64,000 nucleotides of DNA from assembly GCF_902459585.1 (NCBI RefSeq), contig NZ_CABPSC010000018.1:27076-91075 (forward strand). Reading direction: 5' to 3'. Under the pieces are notes generated by a model. It searched no databases and was not told where the DNA came from. It saw nothing but the letters and a program-made list of their open reading frames with translations. Positions 1 to 12,255 of this stretch are shown in pieces. Each line of letters opens with the position of its first letter. Position 1 is the stretch's first letter. Position numbers and translations under genes: made by a program. This stretch comes from Pandoraea nosoerga. GTDB lineage: Bacteria > Pseudomonadota > Gammaproteobacteria > Burkholderiales > Burkholderiaceae.

Positions 1-756
<756 letters not shown>

Positions 757-786
757 CGCGCGAAGGCATTCTGTCGGGGACAGTGA

Positions 787-812
787 ACGGGCCGCCGGTG
801 CGGCCCGTTTTT
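787..812 (+). terminator. Intrinsic terminator after purB
   Basis: A perfect 9-bp stem (787-795 with 800-808) closes a CGGT loop and is followed by a run of T. It ends purB transcription and separates it from the cytochrome gene. Confidence 0.85.
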
Positions 813-912
813 CATGGGCGCGACCCTGGCGCGCCGGGCGCCGCGAGGTGTCACACACATCGTCGGGTTGCTGTGTATCATAGCCGCACAATCTATAAGG
901 AGAATCCCCTCG

Positions 913-1362
913 ATGAAGCTGACTTTCGCCGTAGCCGCTCTCGCCGCCGCCGTCGTGCCGGCCCTCGCACAAGCCCAGTTCGCCAAGCCCGAGGACGCCG
1001 TGGAATACCGCCAGTCCGCACTCTTCCTGCTCGGCAACCACTTTGGCCGCATCGGCGCCGTCGTCAAGGGCGACGCCCCGTTCAACAAGGACGACGTGGC
1101 GAAGAACGCGGAACTCGTCGCCACGCTCTCGAAGCTGCCGTGGCCCGCCTTCGAGGGCGGCCAGACGACGGCAAAGAGCAAGGCCAAGCCGGAGGTCTTC
1201 TCCGACAAGGCGAAGTTCCAGCAAGCGGCCGAGAAAATGGAAACCGCGGTTGCCAAGCTCAACACCGTGGCCAAGGGCGGCGACCTCGCCTCGATCAAGA
1301 CGGCCTTCGGCGAAGCGGCGCAGACCTGCAAGAGCTGCCACGACAACTTCCGCGCGAAGTAA
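913..1362 (+). CDS. Cytochrome c' / c556-family periplasmic haem protein
   Basis: The product is 149 residues. It has an N-terminal signal peptide (about 1-21, ending ALAQA) and a C-terminal haem c site C-K-S-C-H at 139-143, the arrangement of class II cytochromes c' and c556. I chose the ATG at 913 because AAGGAG lies just upstream and the signal peptide starts there; an upstream in-frame ATG would bury the signal. The region where c556 proteins have a methionine ligand (residues about 33-43) has Leu/Phe instead, favouring a five-coordinate c'-type haem; this is inference. Such proteins bind NO or serve as minor electron carriers. A cytochrome b561-like membrane protein lies convergently next door and may be a redox partner. 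Confidence 0.85.
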   Translation: MKLTFAVAALAAAVVPALAQAQFAKPEDAVEYRQSALFLLGNHFGRIGAVVKGDAPFNKDDVAKNAELVATLSKLPWPAFEGGQTTAKSKAKPEVFSDKAKFQQAAEKMETAVAKLNTVAKGGDLASIKTAFGEAAQTCKSCHDNFRAK

Positions 1363-1398
1363 ATCGCTCCCGGGCTGTTCTCGCCACGGGAAAACAGG

Positions 1399-1431
1399 AA
1401 AGCCGGCCGCGTGCAACGCGACCGGCTTTTT
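1399..1431 (+). terminator. Intrinsic terminator after the cytochrome c' gene
   Basis: Complementary arms AAAGCCGG and CCGGCTTT, extended by CGCG/CGCG with a bulge, precede TTTTT. The T run is on the plus strand; the A run on the other side could also let it act on the opposing b561 transcript. Confidence 0.8.
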
Positions 1432-1462
1432 GCATTCGGGCGCCGACGTAGCGCCCGACGCG

Positions 1463-2149
1463 TCAATACGACGGGAGCGACGCGACGGCCGGCGTCAGAT
1501 GGACGATGCGGTACACGAGCGCCGAGGCCAGCGCGATCAGCACCAGCGCGCCGGCACGCACGCGCCAATCGTCACGCGCCGGGTGCGCCGGCGTGGCCAG
1601 ATGCTTGTCGCCGCCGATCATTGGGGTGATCAGATCCTTCTTGCGCGCCACGCGGTAATAGACGATCGCCAGCACGTGCAGCGCCACGAGCGCCACGAGC
1701 ACCCATTGATTGCGCTGATGCCAGCCGGTCAGGGCGTCGCTCAGGTCCTTGTCGATGAATTTGACGAGCGGCCCGTCGTTGAAGATATCGTCGTTCGAAA
1801 ACAGGCCGAGCACGGCCTGGATGCCGAAGAAGAGCAGCATGGCGATGACCGACAGGCCGCCCAGCGGCGTGTGCCCGGCAAAACGCGCGTCGGTGGCCGC
1901 GGCGTCGCGCAGCGACCGAACGAACGTGAGCGGGCCGGTCAGGAAGGCGCTGAAGCGCGCGTAGCGCGGGCCCGCAAGGCCCCACACCACGCGGAAAATC
2001 AGCAAGGCGAGAATCGCGTAGCCGCACCAGAAGTGGTAGACCATCGCGTTGCCACCGGTCTTGGCCGTCACATAGGCCGCGACGGCGATCACGACGAACG
2101 ACCAGTGGAACAGACGGGTGGGCAGGTCCCAGATGCGGATCGGCTTCAT
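1463..2149 (-). CDS. Cytochrome b561 / Ni,Fe-hydrogenase-type cytochrome b
   Basis: This is a 228-residue integral membrane dihaem cytochrome b of the prokaryotic b561/HydC type. It opens with the family-typical W-D-L-P-T-R-L-F-H-W (His15), followed by a second helix containing His39 and later helices with a G-W-H and a V-A-L-H histidine. These are the expected haem ligands in four transmembrane segments near residues 13-30, 40-60, 100-120 and 140-165. A final helix lies near the C-terminus. The start at 2149 puts the conserved N-terminus at residue 1; the longer frame adds 34 residues with no membrane or family character. It probably passes electrons to a soluble c-type cytochrome, with the convergent cytochrome c' as the obvious local candidate (inference). 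Confidence 0.85.
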   Translation of the reverse strand: MKPIRIWDLPTRLFHWSFVVIAVAAYVTAKTGGNAMVYHFWCGYAILALLIFRVVWGLAGPRYARFSAFLTGPLTFVRSLRDAAATDARFAGHTPLGGLSVIAMLLFFGIQAVLGLFSNDDIFNDGPLVKFIDKDLSDALTGWHQRNQWVLVALVALHVLAIVYYRVARKKDLITPMIGGDKHLATPAHPARDDWRVRAGALVLIALASALVYRIVHLTPAVASLPSY

Positions 2150-2308
2150 GGCAAGACGTGTCGGAATGGGCGAATCCCGCGAGATTACCGCAAGCCCGTG
2201 CGTCGTGCACGCGGCAGACCAGCGATGCTGGCCTGTTCGCTGGATTACCAAGTCGCCGTGCCGTACAGACGGGTGCGAAAGACCCGCGCGAGACTCGTGC
2301 GCGCGGAC

Positions 2309-2340
2309 AAAAAAACCGCCGGACGCGCCGGCGGTTTTTT
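2309..2340. terminator. Bidirectional-looking intrinsic terminator downstream of secF
   Basis: The arms AAACCGCCGG and CCGGCGGTTT are flanked by A and T runs, so it can terminate in either direction. It lies just past the secF stop and most likely ends the yajC-secD-secF transcript. Confidence 0.8.
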
Positions 2341-2382
2341 CAGATTGGCTTGGGACCGGCTTCGGACCGGTGCCCGCAGCGA

Positions 2383-3360
2383 TCAGACCCGCGCGCCGAA
2401 GTTCGGATCGTTGCGATCCATCCCTTCCTCGCCGTCCTTGCTGGTGTGCTTGATGAGGTCATCGCGCTTCACGCCGAACCACATGGCGAGTGCGGCGGCC
2501 ACGAACACCGACGAGTAGATGCCGAACAGAATACCCACGGTCAGCGCCAGCGCGAAGTAGTGCAGCGTCTGGCCGCCGAAGAAGAACATCGACAGCACCA
2601 TCATTTCCGTGCTCGCGTGCGTGATGATCGTGCGCGACATGGTCGTGGTAATGGCGTGGTCGATCACTTCCTGCACGCTCGCCTTGCGCATCTTGCGGAA
2701 CGTCTCGCGAATCCGGTCGAAAATCACGACCGATTCGTTCACGGAGTAGCCCAGCACCGCCAGCACCCCCGCGAGCACCGCCAGCGAGAACTCCCACTGG
2801 AAGTAGGCGAAGAAGCCGAGAATGATCACCACGTCATGCAGGTTGGCGATCACGCCGGCCACAGCGAACTTCCATTCGAAGCGAAACGACAGGTAGATGA
2901 TGATGCCGACCACCACGAACGTGAGCGCCAGCAAGCCGTCGGTGAACAGCTCATGCCCGATCTGCGGGCCGACGAATTCCACGCGACGCAGCGACACGTC
3001 GGGCGCGTCCGCCTTGAGCGCGGTCATCACGGCGTCGCTTTGCTGCGCGCTGGTGATCTGCTTGCCGTCCGGACCGTTCTGAATCGGCAGCCGGATCATC
3101 ACGTCGCGCGAGGTGCCGAAGCTCTGCACCTGCACGTCGCGGTAGCCGAGCTTGCCGACTTCGCCGCGGATCTTCTCCAGATCGGCCGCCTGCGTGTAGG
3201 CCACTTCCATGACCGTGCCGCCGGTAAACTCGATCGACAGGTGCAGGCCCCGCGTGAGCAGGAAGAACACCGCCGCCACGAACGTGAGCGCCGAGATGAT
3301 GTTGAAGACGAGGGCGTGCCGCATGAACGGCACGTCTTTCTTGATACGGAAAAATTCCAT
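2383..3360 (-). CDS. secF: Protein translocase subunit SecF
   Basis: This 325-residue inner-membrane subunit works with SecD to drive late steps of SecYEG export using the proton gradient. Visible features are an N-terminal transmembrane helix (about 14-32), the periplasmic domain, and a C-terminal five-helix bundle with the conserved N-E-S-V-V-I-F-D-R-I-R-E segment typical of RND-type SecF. The length is normal. It follows secD with a 24-bp gap in the order yajC-secD-secF, so co-transcription is expected. The C-terminal tail is polar and rich in Asp, Asn and Arg. Confidence 0.97.
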   Translation of the reverse strand: MEFFRIKKDVPFMRHALVFNIISALTFVAAVFFLLTRGLHLSIEFTGGTVMEVAYTQAADLEKIRGEVGKLGYRDVQVQSFGTSRDVMIRLPIQNGPDGKQITSAQQSDAVMTALKADAPDVSLRRVEFVGPQIGHELFTDGLLALTFVVVGIIIYLSFRFEWKFAVAGVIANLHDVVIILGFFAYFQWEFSLAVLAGVLAVLGYSVNESVVIFDRIRETFRKMRKASVQEVIDHAITTTMSRTIITHASTEMMVLSMFFFGGQTLHYFALALTVGILFGIYSSVFVAAALAMWFGVKRDDLIKHTSKDGEEGMDRNDPNFGARV

Positions 3361-3384
3361 GACTGTTTCCTCTCGCGCCTGCGC

Positions 3385-5286
3385 TTATTGCTCGCCTGCG
3401 TCGCGTGCGCCGGGGGTGTTCGCGGCGCCGTCCGGGCGCCAGACCTGACCGATCGCGAGCGTTTTGAGCTTGCGGCGGCTGCCGTACCACAGATTGACCA
3501 GACCGCGCGAGAAGAACACGGCCGAGAACATCGAGGTCAGAATGCCCAGGCAGTGCACCACGGCAAACGCGCGCACCGGGCCCGAGCCGAAGGCCAGCAG
3601 CGCCAGGCCGGCGATGAGCGTGGTCACGTTCGAGTCCAGAATCGTGGCCCAGGCGTGCTCGAAGCCGAGCGAAATCGCCTTCTGGGCCGACGCGCCCGCG
3701 CGCAGTTCCTCGCGGATACGCTCGTTGATCAGCACGTTCGCGTCGATGGCCATACCGAGGGTGAGCGCGATAGCCGCGATACCCGGCAGCGTGAGCGTGG
3801 CCTGCATCATCGAGAGCACGGCCACGAGCAGCAGCAGGTTGACCAGCAGGGCGATCACCGAGAACACCCCGAACAGCATGTAGTACAGCATCATGAAGAC
3901 GGCGATGGCGACCAGGCCGTACAGCACCGAGTCCACGCCCTTTTGCACGTTGTCCGCGCCGAGGCTCGGGCCGATGGTGCGTTCCTCGATGATTTCCATC
4001 GGCGCGGCGAGCGAGCCGGCGCGCAGCAGCAGCGCGAGGTCGTTGGCCGCCTGCGCCGAGCCCATGCCGGTGATCTGGAAACTCTGGCCGAGTTCGCTGC
4101 GGATGTTCGCCACCGTCAGCACTTCGCCCTTGCCCTTCTCGAACAGCACGATGGCCATCGGCTTGCCGATGTTGTCGCGCGAGACGTCGCGCAGCACACG
4201 GCCGCCGGCGGCGTCGAGCTTGATGTTGACCGACGGTTGCTGGTGGTCGTCGAAGCCCGCGGCGGCGCTGGTGATGCGATCGCCGCTGAAGATGACCTGA
4301 CGCTTGAGCAGCACCGGCGCCCCGTTGCCGTGCAGGAACAGTTCATCCTGCGGCGGCACCGGGGTGTCGGCCGATACGAGACGCGGTGCGTCCGGGTCCG
4401 CCAGACGCGCTTCGAGCGTTGCGGTGCGGCCGATGATGTCCTTCGCCTTGGCCGTGTCCTGCACGCCAGGCAGCTGCACCACGATGCGGTCCGGCCCTTC
4501 TTGCTGGATCACCGGCTCGGCCACGCCCAGTTCGTTCACGCGGTTGTGCAGCGTGACGATGTTCTGCTTGACGGCGTTGTCCTGCACCGCGCGGCGCGCC
4601 GCCTCGGTAAAGGCGCCCACGACCTTGAACGTGCCGTTGGGCCCCGCCTGGGTGGTGTACGACAGATCGGGCAGGCCGTCGCCCAGGGCGCCACGGGCGC
4701 GCTCGGCGTCTTCCTGGCTGGAGAAGGCGACTTCGATGCCGTTGTCCGTGCGCGTCACGCCGTTGTGGCGGATGTTCTTGTCGCGCAGGAGCGTGCGGGC
4801 GTCGGCGGCGGCCGCGTCCAGACGTTTCGTGATGGCGCCGGCCATGTCGACTTGCAGCAGGAAGTGCACGCCGCCGCGCAGATCGAGGCCGAGGTACATC
4901 GGCAGCGCGTGGATCTTGGCGAGCCATTCCGGCGAAGCCGAGAGCAGGTTCAGCGCGACGACGTAGGTCGGGTCGCTCGGATCGGCGTTCAGCGCCGTCT
5001 GGAGCAGGTCCTTCGCGCGCAGTTGCGTGTCGGTGTCGGCGAAGCGAATGCGCACGCTCGGGTTGTTGCCCGTGCTGTCGAACACGGCGCCCTGGTAGGC
5101 GATGTTCTGGGACTTCAGCGCGTCTTCGGCGCGAGAAAGCGTCGTGGGGTCGACCTTGACGGTCGCCTTGACGCTGGAAATCTGTACCGCCGGCGTTTCA
5201 CCGAAGAGGTTCGGCAGCGTGTAGAGCACCCCGATGGCGAGCGCCACCAGAATGATGATGTATTTCCAGAGAGGATAGCGATTCAT
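3385..5286 (-). CDS. secD: Protein translocase subunit SecD
   Basis: This 633-residue partner of SecF has an N-terminal transmembrane helix (about 8-26), the SecD hallmark D-L-R-G-G at 135-139, a large periplasmic P1 domain, and the C-terminal helix bundle containing D-A-N-V-L-I-N-E-R-I-R-E-E. Length and domain order are normal for proteobacterial SecD. It lies between yajC and secF on the minus strand. A strong 10-bp hairpin occupies the yajC-secD gap. Confidence 0.97.
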   Translation of the reverse strand: MNRYPLWKYIIILVALAIGVLYTLPNLFGETPAVQISSVKATVKVDPTTLSRAEDALKSQNIAYQGAVFDSTGNNPSVRIRFADTDTQLRAKDLLQTALNADPSDPTYVVALNLLSASPEWLAKIHALPMYLGLDLRGGVHFLLQVDMAGAITKRLDAAAADARTLLRDKNIRHNGVTRTDNGIEVAFSSQEDAERARGALGDGLPDLSYTTQAGPNGTFKVVGAFTEAARRAVQDNAVKQNIVTLHNRVNELGVAEPVIQQEGPDRIVVQLPGVQDTAKAKDIIGRTATLEARLADPDAPRLVSADTPVPPQDELFLHGNGAPVLLKRQVIFSGDRITSAAAGFDDHQQPSVNIKLDAAGGRVLRDVSRDNIGKPMAIVLFEKGKGEVLTVANIRSELGQSFQITGMGSAQAANDLALLLRAGSLAAPMEIIEERTIGPSLGADNVQKGVDSVLYGLVAIAVFMMLYYMLFGVFSVIALLVNLLLLVAVLSMMQATLTLPGIAAIALTLGMAIDANVLINERIREELRAGASAQKAISLGFEHAWATILDSNVTTLIAGLALLAFGSGPVRAFAVVHCLGILTSMFSAVFFSRGLVNLWYGSRRKLKTLAIGQVWRPDGAANTPGARDAGEQ

Positions 5287-5379
5287 AGCGGCGGGCTAGG
5301 GTGATGCCTCGTGGCAAACCGTGCTGCAGACCGGCTCGCATGACAGCGCCGGCCGCGAGGACCGGCGGCGCCATGCACT

Positions 5380-5403
5380 GCGGCCGCCCGGAAGGGCGGC
5401 CGC
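5380..5403. other. Perfect 10-bp hairpin in the yajC-secD gap
   Basis: The arms GCGGCCGCCC and GGGCGGCCGC are perfectly complementary around GGAA. No T run follows on either strand, so it is not a standard terminator. In the mRNA it could stabilise the yajC end or partially uncouple yajC from secD expression (inference). Confidence 0.5.
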
Positions 5404-5420
5404 GTGCGGTTGTGCGAAGG

Positions 5421-5747
5421 TCAGAGCGCCTTGATGGTGCCCTTCGGCAGCAGGGTCGTGATGGCGCCCTTCTGCACGTTGATCTCGACGTTCTCGGCGA
5501 TCTCCACGGTGACGAACGTTTCGCCGACCTTCGAGATACGGCCGGCCAGGCCTCCCGAGGTCACGACTTCGTCGCCCTTGGCAAGCGCGGCCAGCATGTT
5601 GCGCACTTCTTTCTGACGCTTCATCTGCGGACGGATCATGATGAAGTACAGCACCACGAACATCAGCACGAGCGGCAGGAAGCTCATCAGGTTGCTGGTC
5701 GGGCTGGCGGCGCCAGCCGTCTGAGCGAAGGCTTCGGAAATCAGCAC
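5421..5747 (-). CDS. yajC: Sec translocase accessory subunit YajC
   Basis: YajC is a small single-pass inner-membrane protein of the SecDF-YajC complex. The 108-residue product has one transmembrane helix at about 22-38 followed by the conserved I-R-P-Q-M-K-R-Q-K-E motif and a small cytoplasmic beta domain containing the G-D-E-V-V-T-S-G-G-L signature. The start at 5747 gives the usual length. It lies upstream of secD and downstream of tgt, the common queA-tgt-yajC-secD-secF gene order. Confidence 0.95.
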   Translation of the reverse strand: MLISEAFAQTAGAASPTSNLMSFLPLVLMFVVLYFIMIRPQMKRQKEVRNMLAALAKGDEVVTSGGLAGRISKVGETFVTVEIAENVEINVQKGAITTLLPKGTIKAL

Positions 5748-5926
5748 GTTCGGTTCTCCTTATGTGTAAGACGAGTAAAAGCCGCATGCGACCGGTTGCC
5801 CGGTCGCGCGCGGCATGTTGTTTCGGTGCGAGGACGCACGATCCAAGCCCGGCATTTTACCACCGCCCGACCCCGTTCCCCGGGAGGAATCCATGTCGTC
5901 GACGCCCGCAGTCCGGGCCCCGGCCG

Positions 5927-8303
<2,377 letters not shown>

Positions 8304-8528
8304 CAGCGTTTACAATGCTCGGGGTCTGTTCACCTGGGTACCGGGTTCGTGAACGTGTTTGGCCGCAAGGCTGGCGCGGCGGCGCCGGGCGCCCGGCAGG
8401 ACGCGCTCCCGTCGAACTTCCCGGAATGACGGTGAGCGGGCCCCAAAGACCGACATTTTACTTGGTTCGTCCGAAGGCCTGCCGGCACGGCGAGGCTTCG
8501 GGACGGACAACTCCCGACCCGCGACTGC

Positions 8529-10682
8529 ATGACCGAACGCACAATGCCCGCCAACGCGCGTGAGAACGAGCCAGCCGATCTCGTGGGAGCCACGAAGCAA
8601 GCGACGCGCAAGAGCGCAGCCAAGCCCGGCTCGGGCAGCGCCGACAAGCTCGCCAAGCTTGGCCTGAAGCGCGACATCGACCTGATCCTGCATTTGCCGA
8701 TGCGCTACGAGGACGAGACCACGCTGCGCAAGATCGGCGAGGTGCTGCCGAGCGAGACGGCGCAGGTCGAGGGCGTCGTCACGTCGAGCGAAGTGGCGTA
8801 CCGGCCGCGTCGGCAGTGGGTCGTGCGCATCGCCGACGAGGGGCACGAACTGGTGCTGCGGTTTCTGAATTTCTACGGCAGCCAGCAAAAGCAGCTTGCC
8901 GTCGGCACGCGCGTGCGGGTGCGTGGCGAAGTGCGCGGCGGCTTCTTCGGGCTGGAGATGGTGCATCCGGCCTATCGCGTGGTGCAGGACGCCGCCGCGC
9001 CGCTGCCGGAATCGCTCACCCCCGTTTATCCCAGCGTGGCCGGCCTGTCGCAGGCGTACCTGCGCAAGGCGATCCACAACGCAATGGAGCGCACGCCACT
9101 GCCCGAGTTGCTGCCGCCCGGGTTGCTGCAGCGGACCATCGGCCCGGATCATCCGCTGCCCGCGCTTGCCGAGGCCGTGCGACTGTTGCACGCCCCGCCG
9201 CCCAACGTATCGGAGACGGCGCTCGTCGAGCGCTCGCATCCGGCGTGGCTGCGCATCAAGTGCGAGGAATTGCTGGCGCAGCAGTTGTCGCTCAAGCGGG
9301 CGCAGGCGGCGCGTCGGCGTCTCGCGGCGCCCGCGCTCGGCACCCGGGCGCCCGGCGGGCTGCTGGAGCGCTTCGAGGCGGCGCTGCCGTTTCGCCTGAC
9401 CGGCGCGCAGCAACGCGTATGGGCGGAGATTCGGGCGGATCTGGCGCAGCCGCATCCGATGCAGCGTCTGCTCCAGGGCGACGTGGGCAGCGGCAAGACG
9501 ATCATCGCCGCGCTCGCGGCCGCGCAGGCCATCGACGCCGGCTACCAGGCGGCGATCATGGCGCCCACGGAAATCCTGGCCGAACAGCATCTGCGCAAGC
9601 TCTCGGCGTGGCTTACCCCGCTCGGCGTGGAGGTGGCCTGGCTCGCGGGCAGCATGAAGGCCAGGGAAAAACGCGAGGCGCTTGCGCGCGTGGCCAGCGG
9701 CGAGGCGCAACTGGTCATTGGCACGCACGCCATCATTCAGGATACCGTGACCTTTGCGCGGCTCGGCATGGCGGTCGTCGACGAGCAGCATCGCTTCGGC
9801 GTGGCGCAGCGTCTCGCGCTGCGCAGCAAGATGCAGACGGCGGGCATGGGCGAGAACGCCATGCCGCACCAGTTGATGATGAGCGCCACGCCGATTCCGC
9901 GCACGCTCGCCATGACCTACTATGCCGATCTGGACGTGTCCGTGATCGACGAACTGCCGCCGGGTCGCAGCCCGGTCGTCACCAAGCTGGTGAGCGACAC
10001 GCGCCGTCCCGAAGTGATCGACCGCGTGCGCGCGGCGGCGCTCGCGGGGCGCCAGGTGTACTGGGTGTGTCCGCTCATCGAGGAAAGCGAGGCACTGCAA
10101 CTGCAGACGGCGGTCGATACGCACGCGCAACTGGTCGCGGCGCTGCCGGAGCTGCGCGTGGGTCTCGTGCATGGACGCCTCACGCCCGCGGAGAAGGCCG
10201 CCGTGATGGACGACTTCACGCGCGGTGACACGCATCTGCTGGTGGCGACCACGGTGATCGAAGTGGGCGTGGATGTGCCCAATGCGTCGTTGATGGTGAT
10301 CGAGCACGCCGAGCGTTTCGGGCTGGCGCAGTTGCACCAGTTGCGCGGGCGCGTCGGCCGCGGGTCGGCCGAATCGGTCTGTCTGCTGATGTACGCGTCG
10401 CCGCTGTCGATGGGCGCGAAGGCGCGCCTGCAGACGATGCGCGAGACGACCGACGGTTTCGTCATCGCACGGCGCGATCTCGAGATTCGCGGGCCGGGCG
10501 AGTTTCTCGGCGCGCGGCAGTCGGGCGCGGCCATGCTGCGCTTCGTCGATCTCAACGAGGACGGCTGGCTCATTCCCGGCGCGCAGGAGGCGGCCGAGGT
10601 GCTGCTCAAGTCGCATCCCGCCGCAGTCGCCGCGCATCTGGAGCGCTGGCTGGGCGCGCGAGAGGACTATCTGAAGGCGTGA
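8529..10682 (+). CDS. recG: ATP-dependent DNA helicase RecG
   Basis: RecG remodels stalled replication forks and branch-migrates Holliday junctions. The 717-residue protein has an N-terminal wedge/OB domain (about 60-190), then a superfamily 2 helicase core with Walker A G-D-V-G-S-G-K-T near 317-324, a D-E-Q-H box, the S-A-T-P-I-P-R-T-L motif III, and the Q-L-R-G-R-V-G-R-G motif VI. The first 35 or so residues are polar and not conserved, so an internal start is possible. It lies divergent from queA and upstream of oxyR. Confidence 0.96.
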   Translation: MTERTMPANARENEPADLVGATKQATRKSAAKPGSGSADKLAKLGLKRDIDLILHLPMRYEDETTLRKIGEVLPSETAQVEGVVTSSEVAYRPRRQWVVRIADEGHELVLRFLNFYGSQQKQLAVGTRVRVRGEVRGGFFGLEMVHPAYRVVQDAAAPLPESLTPVYPSVAGLSQAYLRKAIHNAMERTPLPELLPPGLLQRTIGPDHPLPALAEAVRLLHAPPPNVSETALVERSHPAWLRIKCEELLAQQLSLKRAQAARRRLAAPALGTRAPGGLLERFEAALPFRLTGAQQRVWAEIRADLAQPHPMQRLLQGDVGSGKTIIAALAAAQAIDAGYQAAIMAPTEILAEQHLRKLSAWLTPLGVEVAWLAGSMKAREKREALARVASGEAQLVIGTHAIIQDTVTFARLGMAVVDEQHRFGVAQRLALRSKMQTAGMGENAMPHQLMMSATPIPRTLAMTYYADLDVSVIDELPPGRSPVVTKLVSDTRRPEVIDRVRAAALAGRQVYWVCPLIEESEALQLQTAVDTHAQLVAALPELRVGLVHGRLTPAEKAAVMDDFTRGDTHLLVATTVIEVGVDVPNASLMVIEHAERFGLAQLHQLRGRVGRGSAESVCLLMYASPLSMGAKARLQTMRETTDGFVIARRDLEIRGPGEFLGARQSGAAMLRFVDLNEDGWLIPGAQEAAEVLLKSHPAAVAAHLERWLGAREDYLKA

Positions 10683-10890
10683 GCGCATGCCGTCGCTTTG
10701 CCGGCGCCGCGCGTGCGGGCCGCGCGAAGCGGCGTTCGCCGCCGGGGCAGGGCGCAGCCGAAGCGATGGCCGCGATCCGGGAAGACGCCACGCGCGTCTT
10801 CCGAAAACGGGCAATCGCCGCGCGATTGTGCTATAAAAAACAAAATCTATCGGTCGCAGTGATTCGATTAATGACACAGGTTAGGACGAC

Positions 10891-11835
10891 ATGACCCTCA
10901 CGGAACTCAAGTACATCGTGGCGGTGGCGCGCGAGCGCCATTTCGGTCGCGCGGCGGAAGCCTGTTTCGTCAGCCAGCCGACGCTCTCGGTGGCCATCAA
11001 GAAACTCGAGGACGAGCTCAATGTTCAGATTTTCGAACGCGGCGCCGCCGAAGTGAGCGTCACGCCGCTCGGCGAGCAGATCGTCGCACAGGCGCAGCGC
11101 GTGCTCGAGCAGACCATCGCCATCAAGGAAATCGCCAAGCAGGGGCGCGACCCGCTCGCCGGCCCGCTGCGCCTGGGTGTGATCTACACCATCGGGCCGT
11201 ATCTGCTGCCTGCGCTCGTCAAGGAGATGATCGAGACCACGCCGCAAATGCCGCTCATGCTGCAGGAGAACTACACGCTCAAGCTCATCGAGTTGCTCAA
11301 GCAGGGTGAGATCGACGCGGCCATCATGGCGTTGCCATTCCCCGAGAGCGGGTTGATGGTGCGCCCGCTCTACGACGAACCGTTCGTTGTCGCACTGCCG
11401 CGCTCGCACCCGTGGGCCGAGCGCGCGCAGATCGACGCCGGGGATCTGAAGCAGGAAACGATGCTGCTGCTCGGCAGCGGCCACTGCTTCCGCGATCACG
11501 TGCTGGGCGTCTGCCCGGAACTCATGCGCTTTTCGCAGAACGCCGACGGCATCCAGAAGACGTTCGAAGGCTCTTCGCTCGAGACGATTCGCCACATGGT
11601 CGCGAGCGGTGTGGGCATCACGGTATTGCCGAAGACGTCGGTGCCGCAGACCCATGCGCCGGACAGCCTGCTGCGTTACGTGCCGTTCTCGGCGCCGGTG
11701 CCCGACCGTCGCGTGGTGCTGGCCTGGCGCAAGAGCTTCACACGTTTGCCGGCCATCGACGCCGTGGCGCAGGCCATCGCGCGGTGCGACCTGCCGGGCG
11801 TGATTCCGCTCGATCTGCCCGCGACGTCCAACTGA
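10891..11835 (+). CDS. oxyR: Hydrogen-peroxide-sensing LysR-type regulator OxyR
   Basis: OxyR is a peroxide-sensing transcription activator. The 314-residue product has an N-terminal winged HTH (about 1-60, with F-G-R-A-A-E-A-C-F-V-S-Q-P-T-L-S) and a LysR substrate-like domain. The peroxidatic pair is present exactly as in Escherichia coli: Cys199 and Cys208 within G-H-C-F-R-D-H-V-L-G-V-C. The catalase gene lies downstream in the same direction after a 636-bp gap, and dps is nearby, both classic OxyR targets. The cysteine pair makes this an OxyR rather than a generic LysR protein. Confidence 0.96.
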   Translation: MTLTELKYIVAVARERHFGRAAEACFVSQPTLSVAIKKLEDELNVQIFERGAAEVSVTPLGEQIVAQAQRVLEQTIAIKEIAKQGRDPLAGPLRLGVIYTIGPYLLPALVKEMIETTPQMPLMLQENYTLKLIELLKQGEIDAAIMALPFPESGLMVRPLYDEPFVVALPRSHPWAERAQIDAGDLKQETMLLLGSGHCFRDHVLGVCPELMRFSQNADGIQKTFEGSSLETIRHMVASGVGITVLPKTSVPQTHAPDSLLRYVPFSAPVPDRRVVLAWRKSFTRLPAIDAVAQAIARCDLPGVIPLDLPATSN

Positions 11836-11879
11836 GGCGTCCCCCGGCGGGGGCATTCCGCCCCCGCCATATTCGCTTG

Positions 11880-11945
11880 TCCCCCGTATCCCCCGTATCC
11901 CCCGTATCCCCCCGTAATCCGTCGTAATCCCCCGTATCCCCCGTG
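11880..11945. repeat. CCCCCGTAT-type tandem repeat downstream of oxyR
   Basis: About six degenerate 9-11 bp units of the type CCCCCGTAT follow each other, interrupted by GTAATCCGTCGTAAT variants. It lies in the oxyR 3' region and is not inside a supported gene. It is probably a simple-sequence expansion. Confidence 0.7.
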
Positions 11946-12085
11946 CGCGTCTGAGTCATCACACCTGTCGTCGGCCGCATCAGCGCGCGGGGGATCGCCT
12001 CCACCGTTCCCATCGCTCTGCACGGGCGGTGGCACGTCTCGCCCGCCGTTACGTCAACCCTTCGCCGGGCACGTATTGCGTCTCG

Positions 12086-12155
12086 CTATCGAATATATAA
12101 AAACGATCAATTCGACTGATTCAATAAATATAATTAATATCGTTCCATGCGTTTG
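12086..12155 (+). promoter_or_regulatory. AT-rich region upstream of katA, candidate OxyR-responsive promoter
   Basis: This is the only strongly A+T-rich stretch in the oxyR-katA gap. It contains spaced ATCG/CGAT half-site-like pairs (for example 12088-12091 with 12104-12107). OxyR sites are degenerate tandem dyads in AT-rich DNA, so the placement fits, but I cannot match a consensus confidently. Confidence 0.3.
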
Positions 12156-12255
12156 ACAGCCGGCCCTTCAGGCGGTGGGCATCAGACGCTGCGAACGACC
12201 ATGGCGGGACAACGGCCATGGCCTCCATAGCACGCGACGCATTCGAGGTGCCCGA

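Noticed and set aside
2158-5304. Plus-strand open frame of 1048 codons opposite secF and secD
   Set aside because: It is antisense to two certain genes, is rich in His/Arg/Glu from complementary high-GC codons, and has no family character.
8304-8528. preQ1 riboswitch in the queA leader
   Set aside because: I found no preQ1-I-like hairpin with an A-rich tail; the genes are late queuosine enzymes, not preQ1 transport or synthesis.
8310-10877. Minus-strand 855-codon frame opposite recG
   Set aside because: It is a shadow of recG produced by high third-position GC; the composition is dominated by Arg, His and Leu.
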